64,000 nucleotides of DNA from NCBI GenBank assembly GCA_002305635.1, contig DBPR01000029.1, positions 21,624-85,623 on the forward strand, given 5' to 3'. The stretch is from Anaerolineaceae bacterium UBA1415 (GTDB taxonomy: Bacteria; Chloroflexota; Anaerolineae; Anaerolineales; Anaerolineaceae). Positions 26,307-34,621 of this stretch are shown here, piece by piece. A model generated the notes under the pieces. The model was not told where the DNA came from and made no database searches. It was given only the letters and a program-made list of their open reading frames with translations. Position 1 is the stretch's first letter. Each line of letters begins with the position of its first letter. The position numbers were made by a program, and so were the translations under genes.

Positions 26307-27224
26307 ATGGATAAAATGATCCTGGAAGTAAAAGGATTGGAAAAGTCTTTTGGCGAAATCAAGGCCGTGAAAGGCGTTTCGTTTTCGGTAAAAAAGGGTG
26401 AGAAATTCGTCTTTGTCGGTCCAAATGGTGCCGGAAAGTCGACCACCATCAATATTATTTCGACGCTCCTGCGGCCAGACTCTGGCGAAGTTTTTTATGA
26501 CAACCTGCAATTGGGCAAGGATGATGACCAGATCCGCCAACGGATCGGCGTTGTTTTCCAGGATCATGTTTTGGATGACGATCTGACCGTGCGCGAAAAC
26601 CTGCTCATCAGGGGCTCGCTCTATGATAAAACCCCCAAAGAGGTTGAGCAGCAAGCTGACCTCGTTGAAAAACAGCTGGAGATGGAAAGTTTCATCAACC
26701 AACGGTACGGCCAGCTCTCAGGTGGCCAGCGCCGTCGGGCGGATATCGCCCGCGCCCTGATGAACCAGCCCGAAATTCTTTTTCTGGACGAACCAACCAC
26801 CGGGCTTGACCCGCAAACCCGCCGGATGGTCTGGGAGATCATCAATCAGATCAGACAAGACCTGGGCATGACCGTCTTTTTGACAACCCATTACATGGAA
26901 GAAACAGAAGATGCCGACTCAGTCGTGATCATCGACGGCGGGGAGATCGTTGCCAGCGGCAGCCCAATGGAGCTTAAATCCCGCCACGCGCCCATGATGC
27001 TCAAACTCTATTCTGCGAATCTTGAGCTTCTGCAAACCATGCTGAAAGAACAAGGCATCGCCGGACAGGCGATCAGAGATTCCCTCATGGTACCCATGGA
27101 AGATGCTTTTGAGGCAGCCGCGATCGCGAACCGCTTCAGACCCCACATCTCCACTTTTGAGCTTATCAACGGCAGCATGGATGACGTCTTTATCGCCATA
27201 ACCGGAAGGAAGATCAGAGAATGA
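26307..27224 (+). CDS. ABC-2 type exporter ATP-binding protein (DrrA-like)
   Basis: This 305-residue ATPase has Walker A GPNGAGKST at 38-46, signature LSGGQRRR at 137, Walker B ILFLDEP at 157 and the long C-terminal extension (about 225-305) seen in daunorubicin-resistance/NodI-type ATPases. It pairs with the permease whose start overlaps its end by 4 bases (ATGA). Such pairs export drugs, lipids or polysaccharide precursors; the substrate is not evident. Confidence 0.93.
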   Translation: MDKMILEVKGLEKSFGEIKAVKGVSFSVKKGEKFVFVGPNGAGKSTTINIISTLLRPDSGEVFYDNLQLGKDDDQIRQRIGVVFQDHVLDDDLTVRENLLIRGSLYDKTPKEVEQQADLVEKQLEMESFINQRYGQLSGGQRRRADIARALMNQPEILFLDEPTTGLDPQTRRMVWEIINQIRQDLGMTVFLTTHYMEETEDADSVVIIDGGEIVASGSPMELKSRHAPMMLKLYSANLELLQTMLKEQGIAGQAIRDSLMVPMEDAFEAAAIANRFRPHISTFELINGSMDDVFIAITGRKIRE

Positions 27225-28096
27225 ACGCATTATGGAAACTCAGCAAGCGAAATTTTACACTCTTCTTTAGAGATAAATCTTCCATTCTCTTTTCACTCCT
27301 CAGTTCCGCGATCTTATTGATCGTTTTTCTGGTCTTCCTCAACAAGGCCTACAGCAACCCTGAGCTTGAGAAACTCTTGCCCGGCTTTTCGGTCATCTTT
27401 CAACAATGGCTGATGGCCGGAACTTTGTATACGACCACTTTTTCATCCGCTTTGAATGCGATGGGGCAATACCCCAACGATCAGGCCCTAAAGATCAGCA
27501 GTGACCTGATGGTCACACCGATCAAACGCGGCACAGTGGTCGCCAGCTACATTCTGGGCAGCACGCTGACCACGTTTGCCATGAGTTCGATCATTTTTGT
27601 CCTGACGCTTATTAACGTTTTCCTTCGTGCGGGTAACCTCCCGGCTTTGAGTGATATCGCTCTGGTTTTGCTCGCCATTGCGGTCAGTTCCGTTTTTCAT
27701 ACCGCCTTTGCCTTCTTTCTGGCAACTTTTACAAAAACAGCCCGCAGTTATGGCTCGCTTGGGCTGGTTTTTCACTCAATTTCCGGTTTTTTGGCGGCCA
27801 TCTATATCCCGATAGGCGATCTTTCTGAAACAGTACAAAAGGTTTTTGGTTTTTCACCTTTTTTCCACGCCGCTTCCCTGCTTCGAAAAGCCTATACTTT
27901 CAGCAGTTTTGGCAGACTGAGCGGAGATCAGTACCTTCCTGTTGTAAAAGACGTCAAGCTGGCTTTGGGGATCAATTTTTCAGCGGCCGGAGTGAACGTC
28001 CAGACCTGGCAGAGTGTGGTCTACCTGCTGATTTGCAGCCTGATCTTCTTCGCGCTGTCAGTTGCCAGGATATCAAAGAGCAGGGAGCGTTTGTAA
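27221..28096 (+). CDS. ABC-2 type exporter permease
   Basis: This 291-residue membrane protein has about six hydrophobic helices: one near 22-45, a pair around 65-130, then 140-165, 175-200 and a C-terminal helix near 262-285. It has no large extracytoplasmic domain, like DrrB-type permeases. The start overlaps the ATPase stop (ATGA), so the two are translationally coupled. It converges with the M23 peptidase gene, with 18 bases between them and no hairpin. Confidence 0.9.
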   Translation: MNALWKLSKRNFTLFFRDKSSILFSLLSSAILLIVFLVFLNKAYSNPELEKLLPGFSVIFQQWLMAGTLYTTTFSSALNAMGQYPNDQALKISSDLMVTPIKRGTVVASYILGSTLTTFAMSSIIFVLTLINVFLRAGNLPALSDIALVLLAIAVSSVFHTAFAFFLATFTKTARSYGSLGLVFHSISGFLAAIYIPIGDLSETVQKVFGFSPFFHAASLLRKAYTFSSFGRLSGDQYLPVVKDVKLALGINFSAAGVNVQTWQSVVYLLICSLIFFALSVARISKSRERL

Positions 28097-28114
28097 GCTG
28101 GCGCGGAAAGCGAG

Positions 28115-29320
28115 CTATTGTAAAAAGTCCCAGGGGTTGACGCGCCCATACTCGTCGTTGCGCAGTTCGAAGTGCAAATGCGCGCCGTTTGCCATGCCGC
28201 TGTCGCCAATGGTGCCGATCACATCGCCCTGATAGACCTCCTGCCCACAGCTCACATCGACGGTTGCCAGGTGGGCATAGAGCGACTGCCAGCCTTCGCC
28301 GTGGTCAACCACGACCATATTGCCGTAGCCCCAGTCGTTCCAGCCGGCATAAACGACCACGCCGTGATCCACCGTTGTGACCGGGTCGCCAATGTTTCCT
28401 TTAATATCAATGCCAAAGTGATTAGCCGCGGGCGCGTAATCATAGCCTGAGAGCGTGTGTTCCCGCACGGGCCAGCGGAAATTGAGCGTGCCGAGGACAC
28501 CGTCGTAGCTGTCCGGGCAAGCTCCTGGACCAACGTTAAGCGCGACCGCGGGGTCTTCACGCGTGATGTGGGGAACGCGCCAGTCGGAATATTGCCCTTT
28601 TCCACCCGGAATGATCAGTTGAGTTCCCGGCTCGATGTTTGGGTTGGCAAAATCGCCGACCTTTTCCATCGTCAGATTATTGCCGGGATAATTGACGATC
28701 GCTTCCGGGCTGACCTGATAAAACTCCGCCACGCCATTGAGCCCCTCGCCAGCCGTCCAGATGTGCATGGTGCCATCAACGGGCATGATGATCAGTTTTT
28801 GACCCGGGAAGATCATGTGCGGGTCGTCGCCGATGTTATAGCGGTTGCTCCAAAGGACGGTCTCAGGTAAAAGGTTGAAGCGGGCCGCGATGGAAAAGAG
28901 CGTGTCACCGGGTTCGACCGTGTATTCTGTCAGGCCGGTTCGGTCGCGCAGCGGCAAAACGGTGTCGATCGAGGAGCGTTTGCTCAGAGCCGGACTGGAA
29001 GATGCGGGCAGATTGGTAAAAAACGGCGGCGCAAAAACCTGATTGACCGGATTGGGCTTCTCAGGGTTGGGGATCTGCAGTTGGGTAACCATGCTGCCGT
29101 CGGCGCTGATGTAGTAGCGCTTAAAGATCCATACCACCAGCAGCATCACTAATACGGTTGCAATCAGCGTCGCCGCGCGCAGGAGGCTGTTATAGAGCCC
29201 AAGCTGCTTGAATCGCTCCCAGAATTTGCTCGCCAGAACCTGCCCCGGTAATAATGCCTCGCTTTCCTCTCCTGAATCCAGGAAAGGATCGCCATGGATG
29301 GGATCGGACTTGTTTTCCAT
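28115..29320 (-). CDS. membrane-anchored LysM/M23 peptidoglycan endopeptidase
   Basis: This 401-residue protein has a cytoplasmic N-terminal stretch (1-45), a transmembrane helix (about 48-66), a LysM domain (about 132-180, YTVEPGDTLFSIAARF), a second, weaker LysM-like repeat (about 182-240) and a C-terminal M23 (LytM) domain (about 290-400) with the zinc-binding HFGIDIKG and HLHFEL motifs. It probably cuts peptide cross-links in peptidoglycan or activates other hydrolases at the cell surface. The catalytic residues look intact. It stands alone. Confidence 0.93.
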   Translation of the reverse strand: MENKSDPIHGDPFLDSGEESEALLPGQVLASKFWERFKQLGLYNSLLRAATLIATVLVMLLVVWIFKRYYISADGSMVTQLQIPNPEKPNPVNQVFAPPFFTNLPASSSPALSKRSSIDTVLPLRDRTGLTEYTVEPGDTLFSIAARFNLLPETVLWSNRYNIGDDPHMIFPGQKLIIMPVDGTMHIWTAGEGLNGVAEFYQVSPEAIVNYPGNNLTMEKVGDFANPNIEPGTQLIIPGGKGQYSDWRVPHITREDPAVALNVGPGACPDSYDGVLGTLNFRWPVREHTLSGYDYAPAANHFGIDIKGNIGDPVTTVDHGVVVYAGWNDWGYGNMVVVDHGEGWQSLYAHLATVDVSCGQEVYQGDVIGTIGDSGMANGAHLHFELRNDEYGRVNPWDFLQ

Positions 29321-29515
29321 AAAAAGATAATATCACGTCTTGGAATAATCTATCAATTCTCAGCCAGCAATTGTATTTAATTGGATTAATTCGTTCCAGG
29401 CTGGATTTCTCCTCGATTGACGAGGAAAAGACGAAAATAATTGGCTGAACCTGATAGTTCCTGATAGTTTTGATTGCCTAAAATAAATCCTGTTAGAACC
29501 AATCAGGAGATAAAA

Positions 29516-29917
29516 ATGGAAGTTCCACGACATTGGAGACTTAAAAAACAAAGATACGCATTACAGGGAGAAGTCTGCCCGCATTGTGATGTAAAAATTT
29601 TCCCACCTCGCGACGTCTGCCCGGAATGCGGCGGCGAAGCCAAAACCCCCTTCAGCTTTAGCGGCAGAGGCGAGGTCTATTCCTATACGCTGATTTCCAA
29701 CGCCCCGGCTGGCTTTGAAGAGCAGGCTCCTTACACGGTGGCGATGGTCAAGTTGGACGAAGGCCCCATGGTCACCGCGCAGTTGACCGACCTGGGCGAA
29801 GAGCCGGTCAGCATCGGCATGCCGGTCGAGATGGTCACGCGTAAGATCCGCAACGACGGCGACGAAAGAGGCATGATCGTCTACGGTTATAAGTTCAGAC
29901 CAGTGATGGCGAAATAG
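29516..29917 (+). CDS. Zn-ribbon OB-fold protein (DUF35 family)
   Basis: This 133-residue protein has an N-terminal rubredoxin-like zinc ribbon (CPHC and CPEC) and a C-terminal OB-fold of the DUF35 type (about 45-130, with FSGRGEVYSYTLI). In archaea a DUF35 protein bridges acetoacetyl-CoA thiolase and HMG-CoA synthase and channels acetoacetyl-CoA. This organism has both of those enzymes in an operon 22 kb away (51650-53904), so this is the obvious candidate partner even though it is not in the operon. I use the ATG at 29516, with AGGAG six bases upstream, and reject an upstream TTG at 29474. Confidence 0.88.
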   Translation: MEVPRHWRLKKQRYALQGEVCPHCDVKIFPPRDVCPECGGEAKTPFSFSGRGEVYSYTLISNAPAGFEEQAPYTVAMVKLDEGPMVTAQLTDLGEEPVSIGMPVEMVTRKIRNDGDERGMIVYGYKFRPVMAK

Positions 29918-29934
29918 AGAGAAGATTATTCCCT

Positions 29935-29966
29935 GAATGCCCGCTTTTTTGCGGGCATTCTCTTTT
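29935..29966 (+). terminator. intrinsic terminator
   Basis: A 10-bp stem (GAATGCCCGC with GCGGGCATTC) around a T6 loop, followed by TCTTTT. It is 18 bases past the stop of the DUF35 gene. Confidence 0.85.
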
Positions 29967-30276
29967 AATTCAGACAGTCTTTATGTTGCAGGTCAATTGC
30001 AAGACTAAAACATTTCCCGTACCTGATATTTGACCTCAAGTTCGATGCTAGGGAGCGCTGGATCAGCCTGATCAATTCAAAGGCTTTCATCTTGTCTTTG
30101 ACCTGCGCAGCGTCGCTGAAGTTGCCAGCTAAAGGAAGCGGGACGAGAAATTTTGCGAGTTCCTTCAATGCGCTTTATGCTTTTTTGTCACATTGTTCAC
30201 GAGTGAACGCTTTTGTTTATGCGGTAAGAATAGCCAGATCTGAAAAATTAGCTCACTGGAAAAATCCCAAAGATTC
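29967..30276. other. gene-poor interval
   Basis: About 310 bases between the terminator and the promoter at 30277. Short open frames on both strands begin with TTG or lack ribosome-binding sites and match nothing I recognise; I see no hairpins or repeats. Confidence 0.5.
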
Positions 30277-30304
30277 TTGACACGCACCCGAAACCACCTA
30301 TAAT
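30277..30304 (+). promoter_or_regulatory. strong sigma-70-type promoter
   Basis: Consensus TTGACA (30277-30282), 16 bases, consensus TATAAT (30299-30304). It gives a leader of about 120 bases before the YubB-domain gene. Confidence 0.8.
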
Positions 30305-30435
30305 ATAGGTCTCCGGACGGGGATAAATGTTTTAATCTCGATGTTGTTGAAAGTTGACAGATTGTGCTTTTTGTATTTAAGCCATAAATACATTAAGCCA
30401 GTCAACGAAACTTAACAACAGAAGAGGTGAAAAAC

Positions 30436-30894
30436 ATGGCAAACGTAGTTTCAAATGAACTGACAATCGTTGGGGACGAAGAGGAACTGAAGCGTTTCAG
30501 AGAGCTTCTCGCCAACCCGGAAGAGGATAGACTCCTCGATTACCAAAAGGTCGCTCCCATCAGGAAACACACCGACGACTGGCGGGCCGATCGCATCGCT
30601 GTCTGGGGCAGTAAGTGGAATGCCTGCGCCATCATGGGCGGCGAAATTGAGGATAAAACCCTGCAATATTATTTTGAGTCTGCCTGGAGCCCGGTTGTTC
30701 CGGTGATCCAGGTCATGGCAAGGAAATTTCCGAAACTGAGTTTTGACTATCGCTTCCACGAGTGCGGAGAGGATTTCTCGGGGCAATTGTTCTTCCAGAA
30801 CAGAACGCTCCAGCAGAAAAGAGTGGGCGTCTGGGGCGCCGTACCATTTTTGCGCAAGTGGGGTGACAACCGGTACCCGGTCGAAAGCAAGTAG
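30436..30894 (+). CDS. YubB ferredoxin-like (DUF1281/Api92-like) domain protein
   Basis: This 152-residue protein matches the pattern of the YubB/Api92 ferredoxin-like domain: MANVVSNELTIVGDEEELKRF at the start, WGSKWNA in the middle, and FESAWSPVVPVIQVMARKFPKLSFDYRFHECGEDFSG. This family is of unknown function and is found mainly on plasmids, phages and other mobile DNA. I use the ATG at 30436, preceded by AGAGGTG, over a GTG at 30427. The gene is a single unit with a strong consensus promoter and a long leader, and ends before a 15-bp hairpin shared with RNase J. Confidence 0.78.
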   Translation: MANVVSNELTIVGDEEELKRFRELLANPEEDRLLDYQKVAPIRKHTDDWRADRIAVWGSKWNACAIMGGEIEDKTLQYYFESAWSPVVPVIQVMARKFPKLSFDYRFHECGEDFSGQLFFQNRTLQQKRVGVWGAVPFLRKWGDNRYPVESK

Positions 30895-30904
30895 GTTCTG
30901 AGAA

Positions 30905-30937
30905 CACAGGGGATGGAGGGCTCCTCCATCCCCTGTG
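30905..30937. terminator. bidirectional hairpin between convergent genes
   Basis: A perfect 15-bp stem (CACAGGGGATGGAGG with CCTCCATCCCCTGTG) and a 3-base loop, sitting between the YubB-domain gene and RNase J, which end on either side. T tracts are weak on both strands. Confidence 0.7.
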
Positions 30938-30947
30938 ATTTAATCCA

Positions 30948-32585
30948 TTAAACTTTTGAAATTGATACGAATATGAACGGTCGCCGTTTGGTTTCCTCAT
31001 TGATAAAGGAGGTTGCCAAAGCCTGTATTTCTTTCTGCATATTCTTGGACGGCGATTGGGTCAGGTTGTGAATGCGGTGGCGCAGATCATCAAAGAAATC
31101 GACCGATTCGTCCTGTGAGATAAAGCCGCGGCTGATAATTTCGAGGTCTTTATAGGCCCCGTTATTCTTATCCAGCATCAGATTGATCAAAACAACGCCA
31201 TCCTGACTGAGCAGTTCGCGGTCGCGCATGGTTGAGCGATCCACATCACCAACCCCTGTGCCGTCAACAAAAACGTAGCCGCCCGGGATGCGCTCACCTA
31301 ATTTCAGCTCACCGTGTTTGAGCTCGATGACACGGCCATTCTCCACCAGGGCGATCTGGCGTTCGTCCATGCCAATTTCCATCGCCAGACGTTTATGCTG
31401 GCGCAGCATGCGCGTTTCGCCGTGAATGGGGATGAGATAACGCGGACGTACCAGATGCAGCAGGAGCTTGATCTCTTCCTGGCTGGCATGACCGGAGACG
31501 TGAACGGCTTCGATATCGGTATAGACCACTTCGGCCCCTTTTTCCATCAGGCGATTGATCGCGCGGTAGACCGCTTCTTCGTTTCCCGGGATGGGATGTG
31601 AAGAAAGCACGACCGTATCACCCTCCTGAATTGAGAAAAGACGGTTGGTGCCATTGGCAAGCCGTCCCAGGATCGAAGTAGGCTCGCCCTGTGAACCTGT
31701 TACCAGCAATACAACTTTACTCGCCGGCATGGAAAGGGCGACATCCAGCGAAACCACCTGACTCTCGTCATATTGCAGGTAGCCAAGCTCTCTGGCAATA
31801 CGCGCGTTTTCCACCATGCTTAGACCAGTGAAACAAACCTTGCGGTTATAGCGGATGGCAGTATCGAGCACCTGCTGCATGCGCGAGATCAGGCTGGCAA
31901 AGGTGGCAATAATGATCCGGCCTTTGGCTTGTTGGAACACATGATCAAACGCAGCATCAATAACCCGTTCAGAAGGCGTCCAGCCTTTGCGCTCAGCGTT
32001 GGTGGAATCAGCCAAAAGCGCCAGGACACCACGGCTGGCCAACTCTGCCAGTTTACCGTAATCGGTTGGCTGGCCGTCGACCGGTGTGTGATCAAATTTG
32101 TAATCCCCGGTGTGCACGACCAGACCAGCCGGGGTTTCGATCCCAAGCCCGACGCCATCCGGCACGGAATGACAGACATGGAAAAAATCGACCTTGAAAG
32201 GCCCTATCTGAACAGTTTCACCGGCGTGAACATTGATCAGTTTGGCTTCTTTCGGGAAATTGCGCCGACTGAGTTTGTTCTTGATCAACCCGTTGGTAAG
32301 CGGGGTCGCGTAAATTGGCGCGTTTACATGCTCCATTAGATGACCAATGGCGCCGGTATGGTCTTCGTGACCATGCGTGATGATGATGCCAACCACCTGA
32401 TCTGCCCGTTGAACCACGTAATCAAAATCGGGGATGATGTAATCGATGCCAATCATGTCGTTATCCGGGAACATCATGCCCGCATCGACGATTAGAATTT
32501 GGTTTTGATATTCATAGACGGTCATGTTTTTCCCGACTTCACCGAGACCGCCCAGAGGGATTATTTTTAGTTTTTTATCTTTCAT
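30948..32585 (-). CDS. rnj: ribonuclease J
   Basis: This 545-residue protein is a metallo-beta-lactamase/beta-CASP nuclease with endo- and 5'-3' exoribonuclease activity in mRNA and rRNA processing. It has the zinc-binding HGHEDH motif (ITHGHEDHTGAI), the downstream HTGDYKFD and HVSGHASQEE motifs, and IPIHGETRM toward the C-terminus. I set the start at the ATG at 32585 (MKDKKLKIIPLGG) because this is where the family begins and AGGAAT precedes it; the frame could extend 35 codons further upstream. Confidence 0.95.
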   Translation of the reverse strand: MKDKKLKIIPLGGLGEVGKNMTVYEYQNQILIVDAGMMFPDNDMIGIDYIIPDFDYVVQRADQVVGIIITHGHEDHTGAIGHLMEHVNAPIYATPLTNGLIKNKLSRRNFPKEAKLINVHAGETVQIGPFKVDFFHVCHSVPDGVGLGIETPAGLVVHTGDYKFDHTPVDGQPTDYGKLAELASRGVLALLADSTNAERKGWTPSERVIDAAFDHVFQQAKGRIIIATFASLISRMQQVLDTAIRYNRKVCFTGLSMVENARIARELGYLQYDESQVVSLDVALSMPASKVVLLVTGSQGEPTSILGRLANGTNRLFSIQEGDTVVLSSHPIPGNEEAVYRAINRLMEKGAEVVYTDIEAVHVSGHASQEEIKLLLHLVRPRYLIPIHGETRMLRQHKRLAMEIGMDERQIALVENGRVIELKHGELKLGERIPGGYVFVDGTGVGDVDRSTMRDRELLSQDGVVLINLMLDKNNGAYKDLEIISRGFISQDESVDFFDDLRHRIHNLTQSPSKNMQKEIQALATSFINEETKRRPFIFVSISKV

Positions 32586-32680
32586 TATTATTCCTAATTT
32601 ATAAAGTAAACCCGGATTTAATTCCAGGCAATATTCAAAAACAATGGAAATGATCTCCTGAGAGAACTTTTTCCCGATAG

Positions 32681-32714
32681 AGTATAGCACAAAGCTTTTT
32701 CAGCTAAAAAGCTT
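32681..32714 (-). promoter_or_regulatory. likely promoter of RNase J with overlapping inverted repeat
   Basis: On the minus strand an extended -10, TGCTATACT (hexamer at 32686-32681), lies about 95 bases upstream of the ATG. Just upstream is an inverted repeat AAGCTTTTT/AAAAAGCTT (about 32714-32692) that would cover the -35 region. Confidence 0.45.
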
Positions 32715-32728
32715 GTGGAAAGTGGAAC

Positions 32729-32759
32729 AAAAAAGCTCGCAAAAATGCGAGCCTTTTTT
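32729..32759 (-). terminator. intrinsic terminator of the CDP-alcohol phosphatidyltransferase gene
   Basis: GCTCGC (32740-32735 arm) pairs with GCGAGC (32752-32747), flanked by A and T runs on both sides, so it could work in both directions. It is 17 bases past the stop. Confidence 0.8.
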
Positions 32760-32775
32760 GTATTATTTTGCTGAT

Positions 32776-33606
32776 CTAAGCTTCCGGGTCTTTGTCGAGG
32801 TGTTGTTTTTCCAGGACGCGGGCAGCTTTCTTTTCTGCTTTCAGCCTTGCTTTTTCGGCTTTGCGGGCTTCTTTTTCACGGCGGCGGATCAGACGTTCTT
32901 CATCATGAGCTGCCAGGATGATGGCAGTGCTGGTGACCTGATAGATATAGTAAAGCAGGAACAGCACCGCCAGGATGGCAATGATGATGCTGCCGATGGT
33001 CATATCAATAACCTGACCCTCAATGGTCGGCTGCCAGATCGATCCGCCAATGCCGGTGAAAAACATTGTTGTGTTCAGAATGATCGCCATCAGGCGCACT
33101 TCCGTTGGGCCGATGCCAATGCTGGTCATCTCAAATGTGCCGGTTACATGGGTTTTGAGGTACACCTGGATCATCAGCAGGAGCCAGCAGGCAAGAGCGA
33201 TCATACAGATATCAAAGCGGGCAATGCCAGAAAGCCCAATGCCGCCGAACAGAAGCAGTGAGGTGATGCCGTCGATCGCGTGGTCGGTGTAATAGCCGTA
33301 ATTTGGACGTTCATGATGGCGGTAGCGGGCAAGCGTGCCATCAAGGCTGTCGCCAAACCAATTAATGATAAAGCCAAGGCTGGCAACAAAAAGCCAGGGG
33401 TTGCCTTTGATCTCACCTCTGCCAACCATCACATAAGCAAAACCAGCCAGGATGGACCCGAGCAGCCCCAAAACGGTGAGCATATCGGAATTCACCCAGG
33501 CAGGCATATTGCGGGCAAAGAATTGCAGGGCAGGCCTTTCGAGCGGGCCCAGTAAAATATCGTTGGTGCGTTTGTCTTTTGAAGTATCGTTAATTGTGTT
33601 GTCCAT
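32776..33606 (-). CDS. CDP-alcohol phosphatidyltransferase family protein
   Basis: This 276-residue membrane protein carries the CDP-alcohol phosphotransferase signature GDSLDGTLARYRHHERPNYG followed by YYTDHAID, i.e. the conserved D-x2-D-G-x2-A-R-x(n)-G-x3-D-x3-D, with hydrophobic helices around it and a highly charged Lys/Arg/Glu tail (about 235-276). It moves a phosphatidyl group from CDP-diacylglycerol to an alcohol such as glycerol phosphate or inositol phosphate. The start at 33606 (GAGG upstream) follows 13 bases after a LpxL-like acyltransferase gene. That pairing is like the phosphatidylinositol-mannoside genes of actinobacteria, but a mannosyltransferase is absent here, so the product is unclear. 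Confidence 0.88.
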   Translation of the reverse strand: MDNTINDTSKDKRTNDILLGPLERPALQFFARNMPAWVNSDMLTVLGLLGSILAGFAYVMVGRGEIKGNPWLFVASLGFIINWFGDSLDGTLARYRHHERPNYGYYTDHAIDGITSLLLFGGIGLSGIARFDICMIALACWLLLMIQVYLKTHVTGTFEMTSIGIGPTEVRLMAIILNTTMFFTGIGGSIWQPTIEGQVIDMTIGSIIIAILAVLFLLYYIYQVTSTAIILAAHDEERLIRRREKEARKAEKARLKAEKKAARVLEKQHLDKDPEA

Positions 33607-33619
33607 AAAACCTCGTTTA

Positions 33620-34540
33620 TTATAGTAAATGCTCAATGATGGGTTTGACCTCGGGCCAAACCGGATAAAACATAGCCCAGTTCTGGGCGTGCTCGCGAAT
33701 CATGACCTCGGCCTCGCGCAGAACCTTGCCGACATTAATTAAATTCTCTTCAACCAGATCAGGACGGGCCTCCATCTCAATTGGTTTGGAAGAATCGATC
33801 AGAAAATCACCATTTTCTTGTCTGACTCCACAGGCTACCCTGGCGACCGCTCCGGTTTCCAGACAAAGACGGGCGTAAAAACTGGGCAAAGCAGCTGGGC
33901 GGCCAAAGAATTCATGTTTATACTTGGCGTCTTCCTGGTTTTCAAGCGGCCGATCCATGCCGGTAACCAGCGCCTTGCCTTCTTTGAGCGCTTGTTTGGC
34001 GCCCCGAAAGGCGCTGAAGGAAAGCGGGTGAATGTCCATTCCAACGGCTGCCCGCAGCTTGTTCTGGGCTTTATAGGCATTGTTGGGGTTGGGGTAAGCC
34101 AAAACATAAACAGGCACATTCAGCCAGCATAGCGTCATGCCAAACAAGTCAAAATTGCCGATATGCGGCCCCAGAACAAAGGTGGGCACCTTCCGGTCAC
34201 GCATATCCCTGACTGCGTTTTGAGCTTCAGGCGTGAGATGGATCGATCTCTTCCCCTCTTCAGGGTGTTGATAGTAATAAAAATATTCAAAAAGCGAGGT
34301 CACCATGGAAGTCGTGACCTTGAGCGTTTGTTCCTGCAGTTGTTCCTGGTTCAGACTCTCACCAGTAACAACCCATTGATTGGCTTTGATATTTTTTATC
34401 TGGTTGCTTTTTTGTCTGGAAGCAAGTACCTTTCCGCCAAAACCTGCCATCTTTCGCAGCGTGGGAAGCGAAAACGTTCTCCCTCCCCACATACCTGCGC
34501 TGATTGCCGCGGAGTCCTGAAGAAATTCTTTGAGTGCCAT
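33620..34540 (-). CDS. LpxL/HtrB-like lysophospholipid acyltransferase
   Basis: This 306-residue protein belongs to the LABLAT acyltransferase superfamily: the HxxxxD motif is HIGNFD (within VLGPHIGNFDLFG), and a later region YKHEFFGRPAALPSFYARLCLETGA matches the substrate-binding part of HtrB/LpxL and PIM acyltransferases. The usual N-terminal hydrophobic helix is weak. Lipid A is not expected in Chloroflexota, so a glycolipid or phosphoinositide acceptor is more likely. The ATG lacks a clear ribosome-binding site and abuts an 11-bp inverted repeat (34542-34573). Confidence 0.85.
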   Translation of the reverse strand: MALKEFLQDSAAISAGMWGGRTFSLPTLRKMAGFGGKVLASRQKSNQIKNIKANQWVVTGESLNQEQLQEQTLKVTTSMVTSLFEYFYYYQHPEEGKRSIHLTPEAQNAVRDMRDRKVPTFVLGPHIGNFDLFGMTLCWLNVPVYVLAYPNPNNAYKAQNKLRAAVGMDIHPLSFSAFRGAKQALKEGKALVTGMDRPLENQEDAKYKHEFFGRPAALPSFYARLCLETGAVARVACGVRQENGDFLIDSSKPIEMEARPDLVEENLINVGKVLREAEVMIREHAQNWAMFYPVWPEVKPIIEHLL

Positions 34541-34541
34541 G

Positions 34542-34573
34542 GTTATTAAATTTTACTCTATGAATTTAATAAC
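34542..34573 (-). promoter_or_regulatory. inverted repeat abutting the acyltransferase start codon
   Basis: Perfect 11-base arms (GTTATTAAATT and AATTTAATAAC) separated by 10 bases end two bases before the ATG. The spacer region contains TAAAAT on the minus strand, placed so that the transcript would begin next to the ATG. This could be an operator over a leaderless promoter or a translation-blocking hairpin. Confidence 0.4.
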
Positions 34574-34621
34574 ACATTAACAATAAAAGGGTTTGCTTTT
34601 CTCCATTTGTAATGACAATTG

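Noticed and set aside
29965..30168. 67-codon minus-strand open frame in the 29.9-30.3 kb gap
   Set aside because: It starts with TTG, has no ribosome-binding site, begins inside the tail of a terminator, and matches no family I recognise. It might be a decayed fragment, but there is nothing to support it.
30092..30280. 62-codon plus-strand open frame in the same gap
   Set aside because: No ribosome-binding site, unlikely composition, and it runs into the -35 of the promoter at 30277.
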